Assembly (NCBI RefSeq): GCF_007923445.1
Contig: NZ_VOJI01000004.1
Location: 124,001 to 188,000 of the forward strand
Origin: Puniceibacterium confluentis
Lineage (GTDB): Bacteria; Pseudomonadota; Alphaproteobacteria; Rhodobacterales; Rhodobacteraceae
Direction: 5' to 3'
Length of the DNA stretch: 64,000 bases
The position numbers were made by a program, and so were the translations under genes. This document shows, one piece after another, positions 51,045-59,866 of this stretch. A model generated the notes under the pieces. That model was not told the DNA's origin, did no database searches, and worked only from the letters and a program-made list of their open reading frames with translations. Position 1 is the first letter of the stretch; each line of letters opens with the position of its first letter.

Positions 51045-52644
51045 CAAAGCCTCCTGTGGCAGGATCGGGCAGGCGCGGCGCGGCGGCGATCAGACTTTGG
51101 GTATAGGGATGGCGTGGCGCGCCCAACACCTGTTCGGTAGGGCCCTGTTCGACGATCTTGCCGGCCTGCATCACCATGACCCTGTCGGTGATGCCGCGCA
51201 CAACCGAAAGATCGTGGCTGATGAACAGATAGCTGAGGTTGTAGCGGCGCGACAGGTCGGCAATCAGGTCGAGAATCTGGGCACGCACCCGGACATCCAG
51301 CGCCGAGACCGCTTCGTCGAACAGGATCAGGTCGGGGCGGATGATCAGCGCGCGGGCTATGGCGATGCGCTGGCGCTGGCCTCCCGAAAAGGCGTGGATG
51401 TATTTGTCGGCGTCCGACGGCGACAGGTTCACGGCGCTCAGGACTTCGGCCACGGCGGCGTCGCGCGCCGCGCCGGTGGGCGCGTTGTCGAGCAGGTGGA
51501 ACGGTTCGCTGATCAACCGCGACACGCGGTGGCGCGGGTTGAAGCTGCTGTAGGGGTCCTGAAACACCGCCTGCATGTGACGGCGGGTCGAGGGGGTGTT
51601 GGTGCGGACCGCCGTACCGGCCAGGGTGATGGTTCCGCTGCTGACCGGATCCAGACCCAGGATGGCGCGGGTCAGGGTGGATTTGCCGCTACCGCTTTCG
51701 CCGACCAGCCCGAGGCGTTCGCCGCGCCTCAGATCAAAGCTGATGTCCGACAGCGCAGGAAAACTGCGGCGGCGCTGGAACAGGCCGCTGCGTTTCACCG
51801 GATAGTCGCGGCTGACGTTCCGGACCTGCAGCAGGGGCGACTGTAAGGCCACGGGGTGCAGGTCCGCGCGGTGGCGCGAGGCGTCGAACAACGCCCGGGT
51901 GTAGGGGTGCCGACGCTGGGCAAACACGTCGTGGGTGGGGCCCTGTTCGACGATTTCGCCCGCGCGCAGCACGGCGATCCGGTCCGCCATCTGGCCGACC
52001 ACGGCGAGGTCGTGGGTGATCATCATCAGTCCCATGGCGTTATCCTGCACCAGCCGCCTGAGCAGGTCGAGGATCTGCGCCTGTGTTGTGACATCCAGGG
52101 CCGTTGTCGGCTCGTCGGCGATCAGCAGAGCGGGGCGGCGGATGATCGCCATGGCGATGACCACACGCTGACGCTGCCCGCCCGAAAGCTCGTGCGGATA
52201 GCGGGTCGGCGGCACCCGGTCGGGTGGCAGGCCGACGCGGGCAAGCGTTTCGTGCAGCAGTGCCTGCACGCGGGCGGGAGTCATCGACGGGTCGGATCTG
52301 CGGGTGAGGTGCAGGGTTTCGGCGACCTGCTGGCCTATGGTCTGCACCGGGTTGAGCGCGGTCATCGGCTCCTGGAACACCATGCCCAGCGTGTTGCCGC
52401 GCTGGTCACACATCCGCGCTTCGCTCAGGGACAGAAGATCGGTGCCGTTCAGCCGGATCCGTCCGCTGGTTCTGGCACCCGGCGGCAGCAGACCCATGGT
52501 GGCCAGAGCGGTCATCGACTTGCCCGAGCCGGATTCGCCGGTCAGGGCGAGGATCTCGCCCGGGGCGATGTCCAGCGAGAGGTCGCGCAGGATCCGGGTG
52601 GGGCCGAGCGACAGCGACAGGTTGCGGATCTCCAGCAGGCTCAT
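51022..52644 (-). CDS. Dipeptide/oligopeptide-type ABC transporter, double ATPase
   Basis: A 540-residue protein carrying two complete ABC domains, equivalent to a DppD-DppF fusion. The first has Walker A GESGSGKS at 36-43 and HELSGGQRQRVVIAMAI; the second repeats GESGSGKST and AFSGGQRQRIAIARAL. Each half ends with an RHPYT-type oligopeptide-ATPase segment (RRHPYTRALFD; RHPYTQSLI). ATG 52644 overlaps the permease stop by 4 nt, and the ALDH start lies inside its 3' end. Confidence 0.93.
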   Translation of the reverse strand: MSLLEIRNLSLSLGPTRILRDLSLDIAPGEILALTGESGSGKSMTALATMGLLPPGARTSGRIRLNGTDLLSLSEARMCDQRGNTLGMVFQEPMTALNPVQTIGQQVAETLHLTRRSDPSMTPARVQALLHETLARVGLPPDRVPPTRYPHELSGGQRQRVVIAMAIIRRPALLIADEPTTALDVTTQAQILDLLRRLVQDNAMGLMMITHDLAVVGQMADRIAVLRAGEIVEQGPTHDVFAQRRHPYTRALFDASRHRADLHPVALQSPLLQVRNVSRDYPVKRSGLFQRRRSFPALSDISFDLRRGERLGLVGESGSGKSTLTRAILGLDPVSSGTITLAGTAVRTNTPSTRRHMQAVFQDPYSSFNPRHRVSRLISEPFHLLDNAPTGAARDAAVAEVLSAVNLSPSDADKYIHAFSGGQRQRIAIARALIIRPDLILFDEAVSALDVRVRAQILDLIADLSRRYNLSYLFISHDLSVVRGITDRVMVMQAGKIVEQGPTEQVLGAPRHPYTQSLIAAAPRLPDPATGGFDAARPAV

Positions 52645-53456
52645 GTCGGGCGCTGCCGCATCCGGGGGTCGAGCGCGTCGCGCAGACCGTCTCCCAGCAG
52701 GTTCAGACCCAGCACCATCAGCACGATGGCCATGCCGGGGATCACCGCCACATGCGGCGCGAGCGCAACCATGGTCTGCGCCTCGGCCAGCATCCGGCCC
52801 CAGGACGGAGTCGGTGGCTGGGCGCCAAGGCCGACATAGGACAGGCCCGCCTCGGCGAGAATGCCAAGCGAGAACTGGATGGTGCCCTGGACAATCAGCA
52901 GGTTGGTGACATTGGGCAGGATGTGTTCGGCACTGATGCGGATGCGGGATTTGCCGGCCACACGGGCTGCCAGGATAAAGTCGCGCTGCCAGAGCGACAG
53001 CGCGCCACTGCGGGTGAGGCGGGCGAAGACCGGGATGTTGAAGATGCCGATGGCGATGATGGCGTTCACCGCGCCGGGGCCGAAAACGGCGGTGATCAGG
53101 ATGGCGATGACCAGACTGGGGAAGGCGAACACCAGATCGTTGCCGCGCATGATCAACTCGTCCAGCCAGCCCCCGGCACGGGCGGCGGCGGCAAGTCCGA
53201 GCGGTACGCCGAGCCCCATGCCGATGCCCACGGCGATCACGGCGACACTGATCGACGTGCGGGCCCCGACCATGATCATGCTGAGGATGTCCCGACCGAA
53301 GTGATCGGTTCCCAGCAGGTTGGTGCCGTCCGGGACACGCAACCGGGCGGCGATGTTCACACCCGTGACCTCGGCCGGGGTCCAGAGGAAGGACAGCAAT
53401 GCCGCCCCGAGGAACAGCGCCGTAAGCATCGCACCCAGCATGAGCGACAGCTTCAT
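52641..53456 (-). CDS. Dipeptide/oligopeptide-type ABC permease (DppC-like)
   Basis: A 271-residue inner-membrane permease with an N-terminal helix (LMLGAMLTALFLGAALLSFL), the DppC-type LLGTDHFGRDILSMIMVGAR, and the EAA-loop region ILAARVAGKSRIRISAEHILPN. About six transmembrane helices are predicted. ATG 53456 overlaps the preceding permease stop by 4 nt and its own stop overlaps the ATPase start. The open frame extends upstream but the DppC fold starts at MKLSLM. Confidence 0.92.
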   Translation of the reverse strand: MKLSLMLGAMLTALFLGAALLSFLWTPAEVTGVNIAARLRVPDGTNLLGTDHFGRDILSMIMVGARTSISVAVIAVGIGMGLGVPLGLAAAARAGGWLDELIMRGNDLVFAFPSLVIAILITAVFGPGAVNAIIAIGIFNIPVFARLTRSGALSLWQRDFILAARVAGKSRIRISAEHILPNVTNLLIVQGTIQFSLGILAEAGLSYVGLGAQPPTPSWGRMLAEAQTMVALAPHVAVIPGMAIVLMVLGLNLLGDGLRDALDPRMRQRPT

Positions 53457-54397
53457 GCGCGTGACCGCAGGCGGGGATCGACGGCGCCATAGGCCAGATC
53501 GACAAGGAAGTTGACCAGTATGACCGCAAAGACCAGCAGCATGACCACAGATTCCACCACGATCAGGTCGCGCTGGCTGATGCTTTGAAAGATCAGCCGA
53601 CCGAGGCCGGGCAGGAAAAAGACCTGTTCGATGATGATCGCCCCGGCCAGCAGGAATGAAAACTGCAGCCCGATGATCGTCAGAACCGGAATCAGGGCGT
53701 TGCGCAGGGCATGGCGCCACAGGGCCTGCCGACGGCTCAGCCCCTTGGCGCGGGCGGTGCGGATATAATCCTCATCCAGGGTATCCAGCAGTGCCGAGCG
53801 CAGCACCCGGGTCAGGATCGCCGCCTGCGGCAGGGCCAGGGCGACGGCGGGCAGGGTCAGCGCCCTGAGCGCCGCGACCGGCTCCGCCCAGCCGGGAAAG
53901 CCGCCGGCACCAAACCAGCGCAGGCTGATGGCAAAGACCATCACCAGCAGCATCGCAAACCAGAAATTCGGCAGAGCGATGCCAAGTTGCGTCGCGGCCA
54001 TCACCCCGATGTCGCCCGGTCTGCCGCGTCGGGACGCGGCAAAAAGGCCGGCCGGAAATGCGATCAGAACGGCCAGGCTCAGCGCAAGCAGCGCCAGCGG
54101 CAGCGAGACCCAAAGCCGATCTGCCACCATCTGCGCCACCGGGGTGCGATAGGTGTAGGACATACCAAAGTCGCCGGACAGCATGCCGGTGACCCAGTCG
54201 ACGTACCGCTCGGGCTTCGGCACGTCGAGCCCCAGTTCGGTGCGCAGCGCCGCCAGGGTGTCGGGCTGGGCGTTCAGTCCGAGCATATAGCTTGCCGGGT
54301 CGCCGGGTGCGACTTCGACCACCAGAAAAATCACTACCGAAGCAACCAGAAGGCTGATCGCAAGCGAGGTCAAACGCGAGAGGAAATACCGCAGCAT
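53453..54397 (-). CDS. Dipeptide/oligopeptide-type ABC permease (DppB-like)
   Basis: A 314-residue inner-membrane permease with the DppB N-terminus (LRYFLSRLTSLAISLLVASV, APGDPASYMLG), the GDFGMSYTYRTPV periplasmic segment, and the EAA loop YIRTARAKGLSRRQALWRHA. About six helices. It is the first permease gene, yet lies 638 bp downstream of the binding-protein gene, an unusually long gap in this otherwise overlapping operon. Confidence 0.92.
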   Translation of the reverse strand: MLRYFLSRLTSLAISLLVASVVIFLVVEVAPGDPASYMLGLNAQPDTLAALRTELGLDVPKPERYVDWVTGMLSGDFGMSYTYRTPVAQMVADRLWVSLPLALLALSLAVLIAFPAGLFAASRRGRPGDIGVMAATQLGIALPNFWFAMLLVMVFAISLRWFGAGGFPGWAEPVAALRALTLPAVALALPQAAILTRVLRSALLDTLDEDYIRTARAKGLSRRQALWRHALRNALIPVLTIIGLQFSFLLAGAIIIEQVFFLPGLGRLIFQSISQRDLIVVESVVMLLVFAVILVNFLVDLAYGAVDPRLRSRA

Positions 54398-55035
54398 GGG
54401 CGCAGGTTAGGGCGCTTCGGCAAAGCGGTCCAGAGGCCGCATCGCGAGCGAATTGCAGGAAAGCGGCGCAATGGTCATGTGCCGTCGGCGCGCGGCTGAA
54501 CGCCGGGAAATCCGTTGGGGTGTGGCGCATGATTGTCCGCGCCTTTGGCGAATCCCGCACGAATCCGACAGATCGTGACGGGCACGGCTGCGACCGCTTG
54601 ACGCGCCGGGGGCGGCACTCATTATCGGGAAAGGGTAAGGTGCCCCACGAATCGGCAAAGTTCCGCCGTCGATTCGGGCGTTTGTGCAAAAGTGTCGCAG
54701 GAGGTCACAAGCTTTTACATCAACAAATTTTTCTGTCGGGTCATTACGAGATTTATTTTGACAGGCCGGGCCGCGCGTGACCAAAATATCAGCTAAGTTT
54801 AAAGACTTGCGTTGCCTTCAGGCAGGGGATCGCAGGGGTATGCGACTTTCGTCTTGATAGGAACGTGATAAGTCGTGATTGCCGGGGTTGATCGGTTGCA
54901 GCCAGCGCAGGACTGCAGCGAGTCGCCCGAAACAAGTTTCGGCGTGTGAGCGGGAATGGGAGAGGAGCCCGGACCTTCGTCGCGTCGACCGGGGCCGGAG
55001 CCAAGCGCTCCGGCTCCAGCATTTTTCGACATGGT
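54398..55035. other. 638-bp gap inside the importer operon, no convincing gene
   Basis: No frame here looks protein-like on either strand. The left part (about 54690-54830) is AT-rich and contains TTGACA (54752-54757) with a CAAAAT-like -10 18 bp further on the plus strand. Rightward come three dyads: TGCCT-TC-AGGCA near 54815, CCGAAAC-AA-GTTTCGG (54927-54942), and GCCGGAGC-N5-GCTCCGGC (54994-55014), the last followed on plus by CATTTTT. It could be a plus-strand small RNA or an mRNA-stabilising spacer. Confidence 0.4.
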
Positions 55036-56508
55036 CTATTCGGCCCAGCTTACCCCGGTAAGGTCGGTGGCCTGGGTCGGCTGGTTCAGCCACAACCCGC
55101 GCAGACGTGCATCTGCAACCGTGGGAAAGGCCAGCTGGAACAGATAGCCGTTCACATAGTCATCCGCGATCATCTGTTCCGCCTGTCGCAGAAGCTCCGA
55201 GCGGGCCGCATCATCTGTGGTGGCGTTGAGTTTGGTCATGAGCGTCTGAAACGCCGGATTGTCGTACTGAAAGTAATAGTCGGGCCGGGCATAGATGTTG
55301 AGGTCCATCGGTTCGGTATGGCTCACGATGGTCAGGCCAAAGTCGTGACCGCGAAAGACCTCTTCCAGCCACTGCGCCCACTCCAGATTGGTGATCTCGG
55401 TTTCGATCCCGACGTCGCGCAACTGGGCCGCGATGATCTCGCCGCCGCGTCGTGCATAGGACGGCGGCGGCAATTTCAGGGTGGTGGTAAAGCCGTCGGC
55501 CAATCCCGCCTCGTTCAGCAACGCGCGCGACAGCTCGGGGTCATACTGCGACTGTCCGGTCAGATCGAGATAGTCGGGATTGTGCGGCGCGAAATGCGTG
55601 CCGATCGGGGTGCCCAGACCGAACATCGCGCCGTCGATCACGTCCTGGCGGTTGATCGCATGGGCCACGGCCTCGCGCACACGGACATCATCGAACGGCG
55701 GCTGCTTGTTGTTCATCGCCAGGATCGTCTCGCCTTCGGTCGAACCGACCAGAACCTGAAAACGCGGGTCGGCCTCGAACTGCGGCAGGTTTTCCGGCGC
55801 CGGGAAGCCGGCAAAGGCGTCGATGTCCTGCGCCATCATTGCGGCAAACGCCGCCGTCGGGTCGGAAATGAACTTGAACGTCGCCTGTGTAAGCGCCGGT
55901 TTCGTGCCCCAGTAGCCGTCGAACTGGGTCAGGGTGATCTGGTCGCCCTGACGCCAGTCGGCAAATCTGAAGGGGCCGGTGCCAATGGGGGTGGACTTGA
56001 TGTCGGCAATGCTTTCCGGCGCGACGATGACGGCATCGCCCCAGGCCAGGTTGAACAGAAGGGCGCCGTTGGGCTGGCCGAGAGTCACCACGACCGTTTC
56101 CGGGTCGGCCGCCGTAACCTCCGCAATATCGGCAAAAAGCGCCTTCTGGGCGTTCGTGCTGTCCTCGGCCCGGGCGCGGTCAAGCGAGAACTTGACATCA
56201 TCGGCGTCCATTGCGGTGCCGTCATGAAAGCTCACGCCGCTGTGCAGGTGAAATGTATAGGTCAGCCCATCGGCGCTGATGTCCCAGTCCCGCGCGAGGC
56301 CGGGAACCACCGAACCGTCCGGCGCAAAGCGGGTCAACCCTTCGAACACATTGGCATAAAGCACCGAGTCGATGGCGCCGGCGGCGGCGCTTGTCGGGTC
56401 CAGATGCGGCGGCTCCAGCTGCAGTGCAATGGTGATGTCGCTTTGTTGCGCCTGTGCCGAAGTGGCGAGGGCAAGGGCGGCGGTGGTGCCGAGAATCCAG
56501 CGTTTCAT
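55036..56508 (-). CDS. ABC transporter substrate-binding protein, family 5 (DppA/OppA-like)
   Basis: A 490-residue periplasmic binding protein with a clear signal peptide (MKRWILGTTAALALATSAQA). Family-5 landmarks are LEPPHLDPTSAAAGAIDSVL, the SBP_bac_5 core ADGLTYTFHLHSGVSFHDG and DADDVKFSLDRAR, and RVREAVAHAINRQDVIDG. Family 5 takes dipeptides, oligopeptides, opines, glutathione or other amide-like ligands; this one cannot be assigned. ATG 56508 has GGAG upstream. It is divergent from panB (161 bp) and leads the minus-strand importer operon. Confidence 0.92.
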   Translation of the reverse strand: MKRWILGTTAALALATSAQAQQSDITIALQLEPPHLDPTSAAAGAIDSVLYANVFEGLTRFAPDGSVVPGLARDWDISADGLTYTFHLHSGVSFHDGTAMDADDVKFSLDRARAEDSTNAQKALFADIAEVTAADPETVVVTLGQPNGALLFNLAWGDAVIVAPESIADIKSTPIGTGPFRFADWRQGDQITLTQFDGYWGTKPALTQATFKFISDPTAAFAAMMAQDIDAFAGFPAPENLPQFEADPRFQVLVGSTEGETILAMNNKQPPFDDVRVREAVAHAINRQDVIDGAMFGLGTPIGTHFAPHNPDYLDLTGQSQYDPELSRALLNEAGLADGFTTTLKLPPPSYARRGGEIIAAQLRDVGIETEITNLEWAQWLEEVFRGHDFGLTIVSHTEPMDLNIYARPDYYFQYDNPAFQTLMTKLNATTDDAARSELLRQAEQMIADDYVNGYLFQLAFPTVADARLRGLWLNQPTQATDLTGVSWAE

Positions 56509-56669
56509 GGGGTGTACTCCTGCGATGAGGGCGGGTTGAGGTGCCCGGGTCGCGAGGACTGTCGGACGGATCAAGCGCGGGATCAAGCGTGCGAACCATG
56601 CGAAGTGCTGGCGGGACGGCCCGGGGTTTGCTAGGACCGGCGCGCATCCAGGCTGTGAGGAGACCCGAG

Positions 56670-57503
56670 ATGAGTGCTACCGCCCGCAAGTCCGCGCCCA
56701 TGCCCGACGACATTCGCGCCCGCAAGGGGGGCGTGCCGTTGGTGTCGCTCACCGCCTATACCACGCCGATGGCGCAGGTGATGGACGCCCATTGTGATTT
56801 TGTACTGGTCGGGGATTCCGTCGGCATGGTGCTGCACGGGCTGCCCTCGACCCTGGGCGTGACGCTGGAGATGATGATCCTGCATGGTCAGGCGGTCAAA
56901 CGCGGGCTGAGCCGGGCAATGATGGTCGTGGACATGCCGTTCGGCTCGTACGAGGAAGGCCCGGCGCAGGCCTTCCGCAACGCGGCCCGGGTGATGGCCG
57001 AAACCGGCGCCGGCGCGGTCAAGCTTGAGGGCGGCGTGGTGATGGCGGAAACCATCGCCTTTCTGGTTGCGCGCGGCATCCCGGTGATGGCGCATATCGG
57101 GCTGACCCCGCAGTCGATCAACACATTGGGGGGATACCGGGTACAGGGACGCGGCGCGGCAGGGCAGGCGCTGCTGGCCGATGCCCGGGCGGTGGCCGAG
57201 GCCGGTGCCTTTGCGGTGGTCCTTGAAAAGGTGCCGCAGACACTCGCGGATCAGGTCACTGCCGAGGTTGCGATCCCGACGATCGGCATCGGCGCCTCGG
57301 CCGGGTGTGACGGTCAGATCCTTGTCGTCGACGACATGCTGGGCCTGTTCACGGCCTTCAAGGCGAAGTTTGTCAAACGCTATGCCGACCTCGGCGCGCA
57401 GGCCGAAGCGGCGGTGGCGGCCTACGCCGAAGAGGTGCGGGCCCGCAGCTTTCCCGGTGCAGAACACGTCTTTGCGGATTCCGTGCCGGAGGCGCGGACT
57501 TGA
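56670..57503 (+). CDS. panB: 3-methyl-2-oxobutanoate hydroxymethyltransferase
   Basis: PanB makes ketopantoate from 2-ketoisovalerate and methylene-tetrahydrofolate. The 277-residue product has [20 protein letters not shown], the metal-site [27 protein letters not shown], and the catalytic-glutamate region [18 protein letters not shown] 56670 has AGGAG upstream. panC overlaps it by 4 nt. It is divergent from the importer operon. Confidence 0.96.
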   Translation: MSATARKSAPMPDDIRARKGGVPLVSLTAYTTPMAQVMDAHCDFVLVGDSVGMVLHGLPSTLGVTLEMMILHGQAVKRGLSRAMMVVDMPFGSYEEGPAQAFRNAARVMAETGAGAVKLEGGVVMAETIAFLVARGIPVMAHIGLTPQSINTLGGYRVQGRGAAGQALLADARAVAEAGAFAVVLEKVPQTLADQVTAEVAIPTIGIGASAGCDGQILVVDDMLGLFTAFKAKFVKRYADLGAQAEAAVAAYAEEVRARSFPGAEHVFADSVPEART

Positions 57504-58345
57504 GCGCGCCGATCCTGCGCAGGCTGGCAGACCTGCGGGCAGAGGTGGCGGGCTGGAAGGCGCGCGGCGAAAGCGTCGGGGTGGTGCCGACGATGGGCGC
57601 GCTGCACGACGGGCATCTGTCGCTGGTGCGTGCGGCCAGGGCCGGTTGCGACAGGGTGATCGTGACGATTTTCGTCAATCCGAAACAGTTCAATTCGCCC
57701 GAGGATCTGGCGAATTATCCCCGCACCGAGGTTGAGGATGCCCGCAGGCTTGGCCCCTTGGGGGTCGATGCGGTCTATGTGCCCGAGCCCGAGCAGATCT
57801 ATCCGCAGGGGTTCTGCACCACGGTGTCGGTCGCCGGTCTGACGGATGTGCTGTGCGGTGCCCACCGGCCGGGGCATTTCGACGGTGTGGCGACAGTGGT
57901 GACCAAGCTGTTTACCCAGACCCGGGCGGACCGGGCCTATTTCGGCGAAAAGGATTTCCAGCAGTTGCAGGTGGTGACCCGGCTGGCGCGGGATCTGGAT
58001 CTCGGAGTCGAGGTCATCGGCTGCCCGACAATCCGTGAAGAGGACGGGCTGGCCATGTCGTCGCGCAACCTGCTGCTGTCCGACCGCGCCCGGGTCTGGG
58101 CGCCGGAACTGCACCGCGCGATGGAGGAGATGGCCGAGGGGCTGCGGGCGGGTGGCGACGCGAGTGCGCTGCGCACCGCCGCAGAGGCACGGCTTCTGCG
58201 GGCGGGCTTCACGGGTGTCGACTACCTTGACCTGCGGGCCTGTGACGATCTGGCGTTGCTTGAACGTGTGGACCGGCCCGCGCGGCTGCTGGCCGCGGCC
58301 TGGCTGGCCGGGGTGCGGCTGATCGACAACATTTCGGTCAGCTAG
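57500..58345 (+). CDS. panC: Pantoate-beta-alanine ligase
   Basis: PanC condenses pantoate with beta-alanine, using ATP, to pantothenate, the coenzyme A precursor. The 281-residue product has the nucleotidyl-transferase motif [37 protein letters not shown], and [12 protein letters not shown] followed by [12 protein letters not shown]. The start is TTG 57500, overlapping the panB stop as TTGA. No panD is visible in the window, so the beta-alanine source lies elsewhere. Confidence 0.95.
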   Translation: MSAPILRRLADLRAEVAGWKARGESVGVVPTMGALHDGHLSLVRAARAGCDRVIVTIFVNPKQFNSPEDLANYPRTEVEDARRLGPLGVDAVYVPEPEQIYPQGFCTTVSVAGLTDVLCGAHRPGHFDGVATVVTKLFTQTRADRAYFGEKDFQQLQVVTRLARDLDLGVEVIGCPTIREEDGLAMSSRNLLLSDRARVWAPELHRAMEEMAEGLRAGGDASALRTAAEARLLRAGFTGVDYLDLRACDDLALLERVDRPARLLAAAWLAGVRLIDNISVS

Positions 58346-58437
58346 TCGCGTCGGCGTTTCGGCGTTTCGGCGTACCAGTGCCCTTGCCGGGCGGGGGCGC
58401 TGCGCCGCCGTTCCTGACCGTTTGAAGCCTTCGCGGA

Positions 58438-59709
58438 TCAGGGCAAAAGCAGCGTTTCGAGACTGCGCCCCATGACCCGCGCGCTGTCGAGCATGTCGCC
58501 GACCCCGACCCATTCGTCCGGCTTGTGTGCCAGTTCCAGCACGCCGGGGCCGTAGGCGATGCAGTTCTTCAGCTTGCCGATGCGGTCGATGTGTTTCTGG
58601 TCATAAGAACCGGGCGAGGCGACGTAGCTGGGTTCCTGTCCCAGCATGTCCCGGATGGCCTGGCTGACAGTGGTGACGATCGGCGCGGCGCGGTCGGTCA
58701 TCGAGGGAAGCACGCGGTTGAGCTCGGTGATCTTGTAGTCAAAGTCCGCGCGGCGGGATTTGAGGTCATCGAGCAATGCGACCACTTCGCCCTGAACCTG
58801 ATCTATCGGTTCTTCGATCAGGAAGCGACGGTCGATGGTGATGCGGCAGCTGTCGGGCACGCAATGGGCGGGCAAGCCGTCAAAATCCGGCGGATTTTCC
58901 GGCTGTCCGCCATGGATGGCGTTGATGTTCATCGTCGAGTTGCGCGCGCCCTCGGGCACCACCGGCATTTCGGTGTATCGCGCCGCCATCGCCGGGTAGA
59001 GCGTGTCCTCGAACGCCTGCAGAACGGCCCCCATGTGCCGGACCGCGCAGTCGCCAAGAAACGGCATGGAGCCGTGGGCGATTTCACCTTTGGTCTCGAT
59101 CTCGGCCCACCAGCCGCCACGGTGTCCCAGACAGATACGGTCCTTGTTCAGCGGTTCGGGAATGATGACGTGTTGCACCCGGTCGGGCGCAAACCATCCG
59201 TGCTCGGCAAGATAGGCAACGCCGCCGTAGCCGCCGGATTCCTCGTCCGCCGTGCCGGAAATCTCGATGGCGCCGCCAAAGTCGGGGTACAGCTCGAGAA
59301 ATGTCTCGGCCGCGATGATCGACGCGGCCAGCCCGCCCTTCATGTCGCAGGCGCCGCGGCCATAGATCCGGTCCCCTTCCAGCGCGCCGCCAAAGGGATC
59401 GCGGGTCCAGCCCTGACCGACCTCGACCACGTCGGTGTGGGAATTGAAATGGATGCAGGGTCCTGGGCGGCTGCCCTCGGCCCGGGCAATGATGTTCCAG
59501 CGCGGATAGCGGTCGCAATCGCCCGGCGTGCCAAACGCGCGGACAAGCGTGGTGTCAAACCGGGGCGAGAGGCGTTTCTCGAGATAGTCGCAGATCGTGG
59601 CGTAGTGGTCCCCTGGCGGATTCAGGGTGGGAATCCGGATCAGATCCCCGGTGAGCGCGATCAACTCGTCACGTTTTTCGAGAATGCGGTTGCTGAGCGC
59701 GTCGGGCAT
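58438..59709 (-). CDS. ArgE/DapE-family M20 deacylase
   Basis: A 423-residue M20 metalloenzyme of the acetylornithine deacetylase/succinyl-diaminopimelate desuccinylase family. Ligand motifs are HFNSHTDVVEVG (His91, Asp93), GRGACDMKGG (Asp122) and GTADEESGG (catalytic and metal-binding Glu156/157). The lid domain includes STMNINAIHGG. It hydrolyses an N-acyl amino acid or related amide; the substrate is not evident. It is convergent with panC and co-oriented with DUF2125 upstream. ATG 59709 has AAAGGAGAG. Confidence 0.88.
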   Translation of the reverse strand: MPDALSNRILEKRDELIALTGDLIRIPTLNPPGDHYATICDYLEKRLSPRFDTTLVRAFGTPGDCDRYPRWNIIARAEGSRPGPCIHFNSHTDVVEVGQGWTRDPFGGALEGDRIYGRGACDMKGGLAASIIAAETFLELYPDFGGAIEISGTADEESGGYGGVAYLAEHGWFAPDRVQHVIIPEPLNKDRICLGHRGGWWAEIETKGEIAHGSMPFLGDCAVRHMGAVLQAFEDTLYPAMAARYTEMPVVPEGARNSTMNINAIHGGQPENPPDFDGLPAHCVPDSCRITIDRRFLIEEPIDQVQGEVVALLDDLKSRRADFDYKITELNRVLPSMTDRAAPIVTTVSQAIRDMLGQEPSYVASPGSYDQKHIDRIGKLKNCIAYGPGVLELAHKPDEWVGVGDMLDSARVMGRSLETLLLP

Positions 59710-59866
59710 GGGGCTCTCCTTTTGGCACAAAGTGTTTCCGCTTCCCGTCAGAGGTGCAAGCCCCTGACAGTCACTTGTGTACAAACATTTGTGCCCCGAG
59801 GCCGCGTGGTCCCCCGGGCGCGGAAAGATGCGGCACCGCGCTGGCAAAGTCGCCCTGGCGGTCGGC

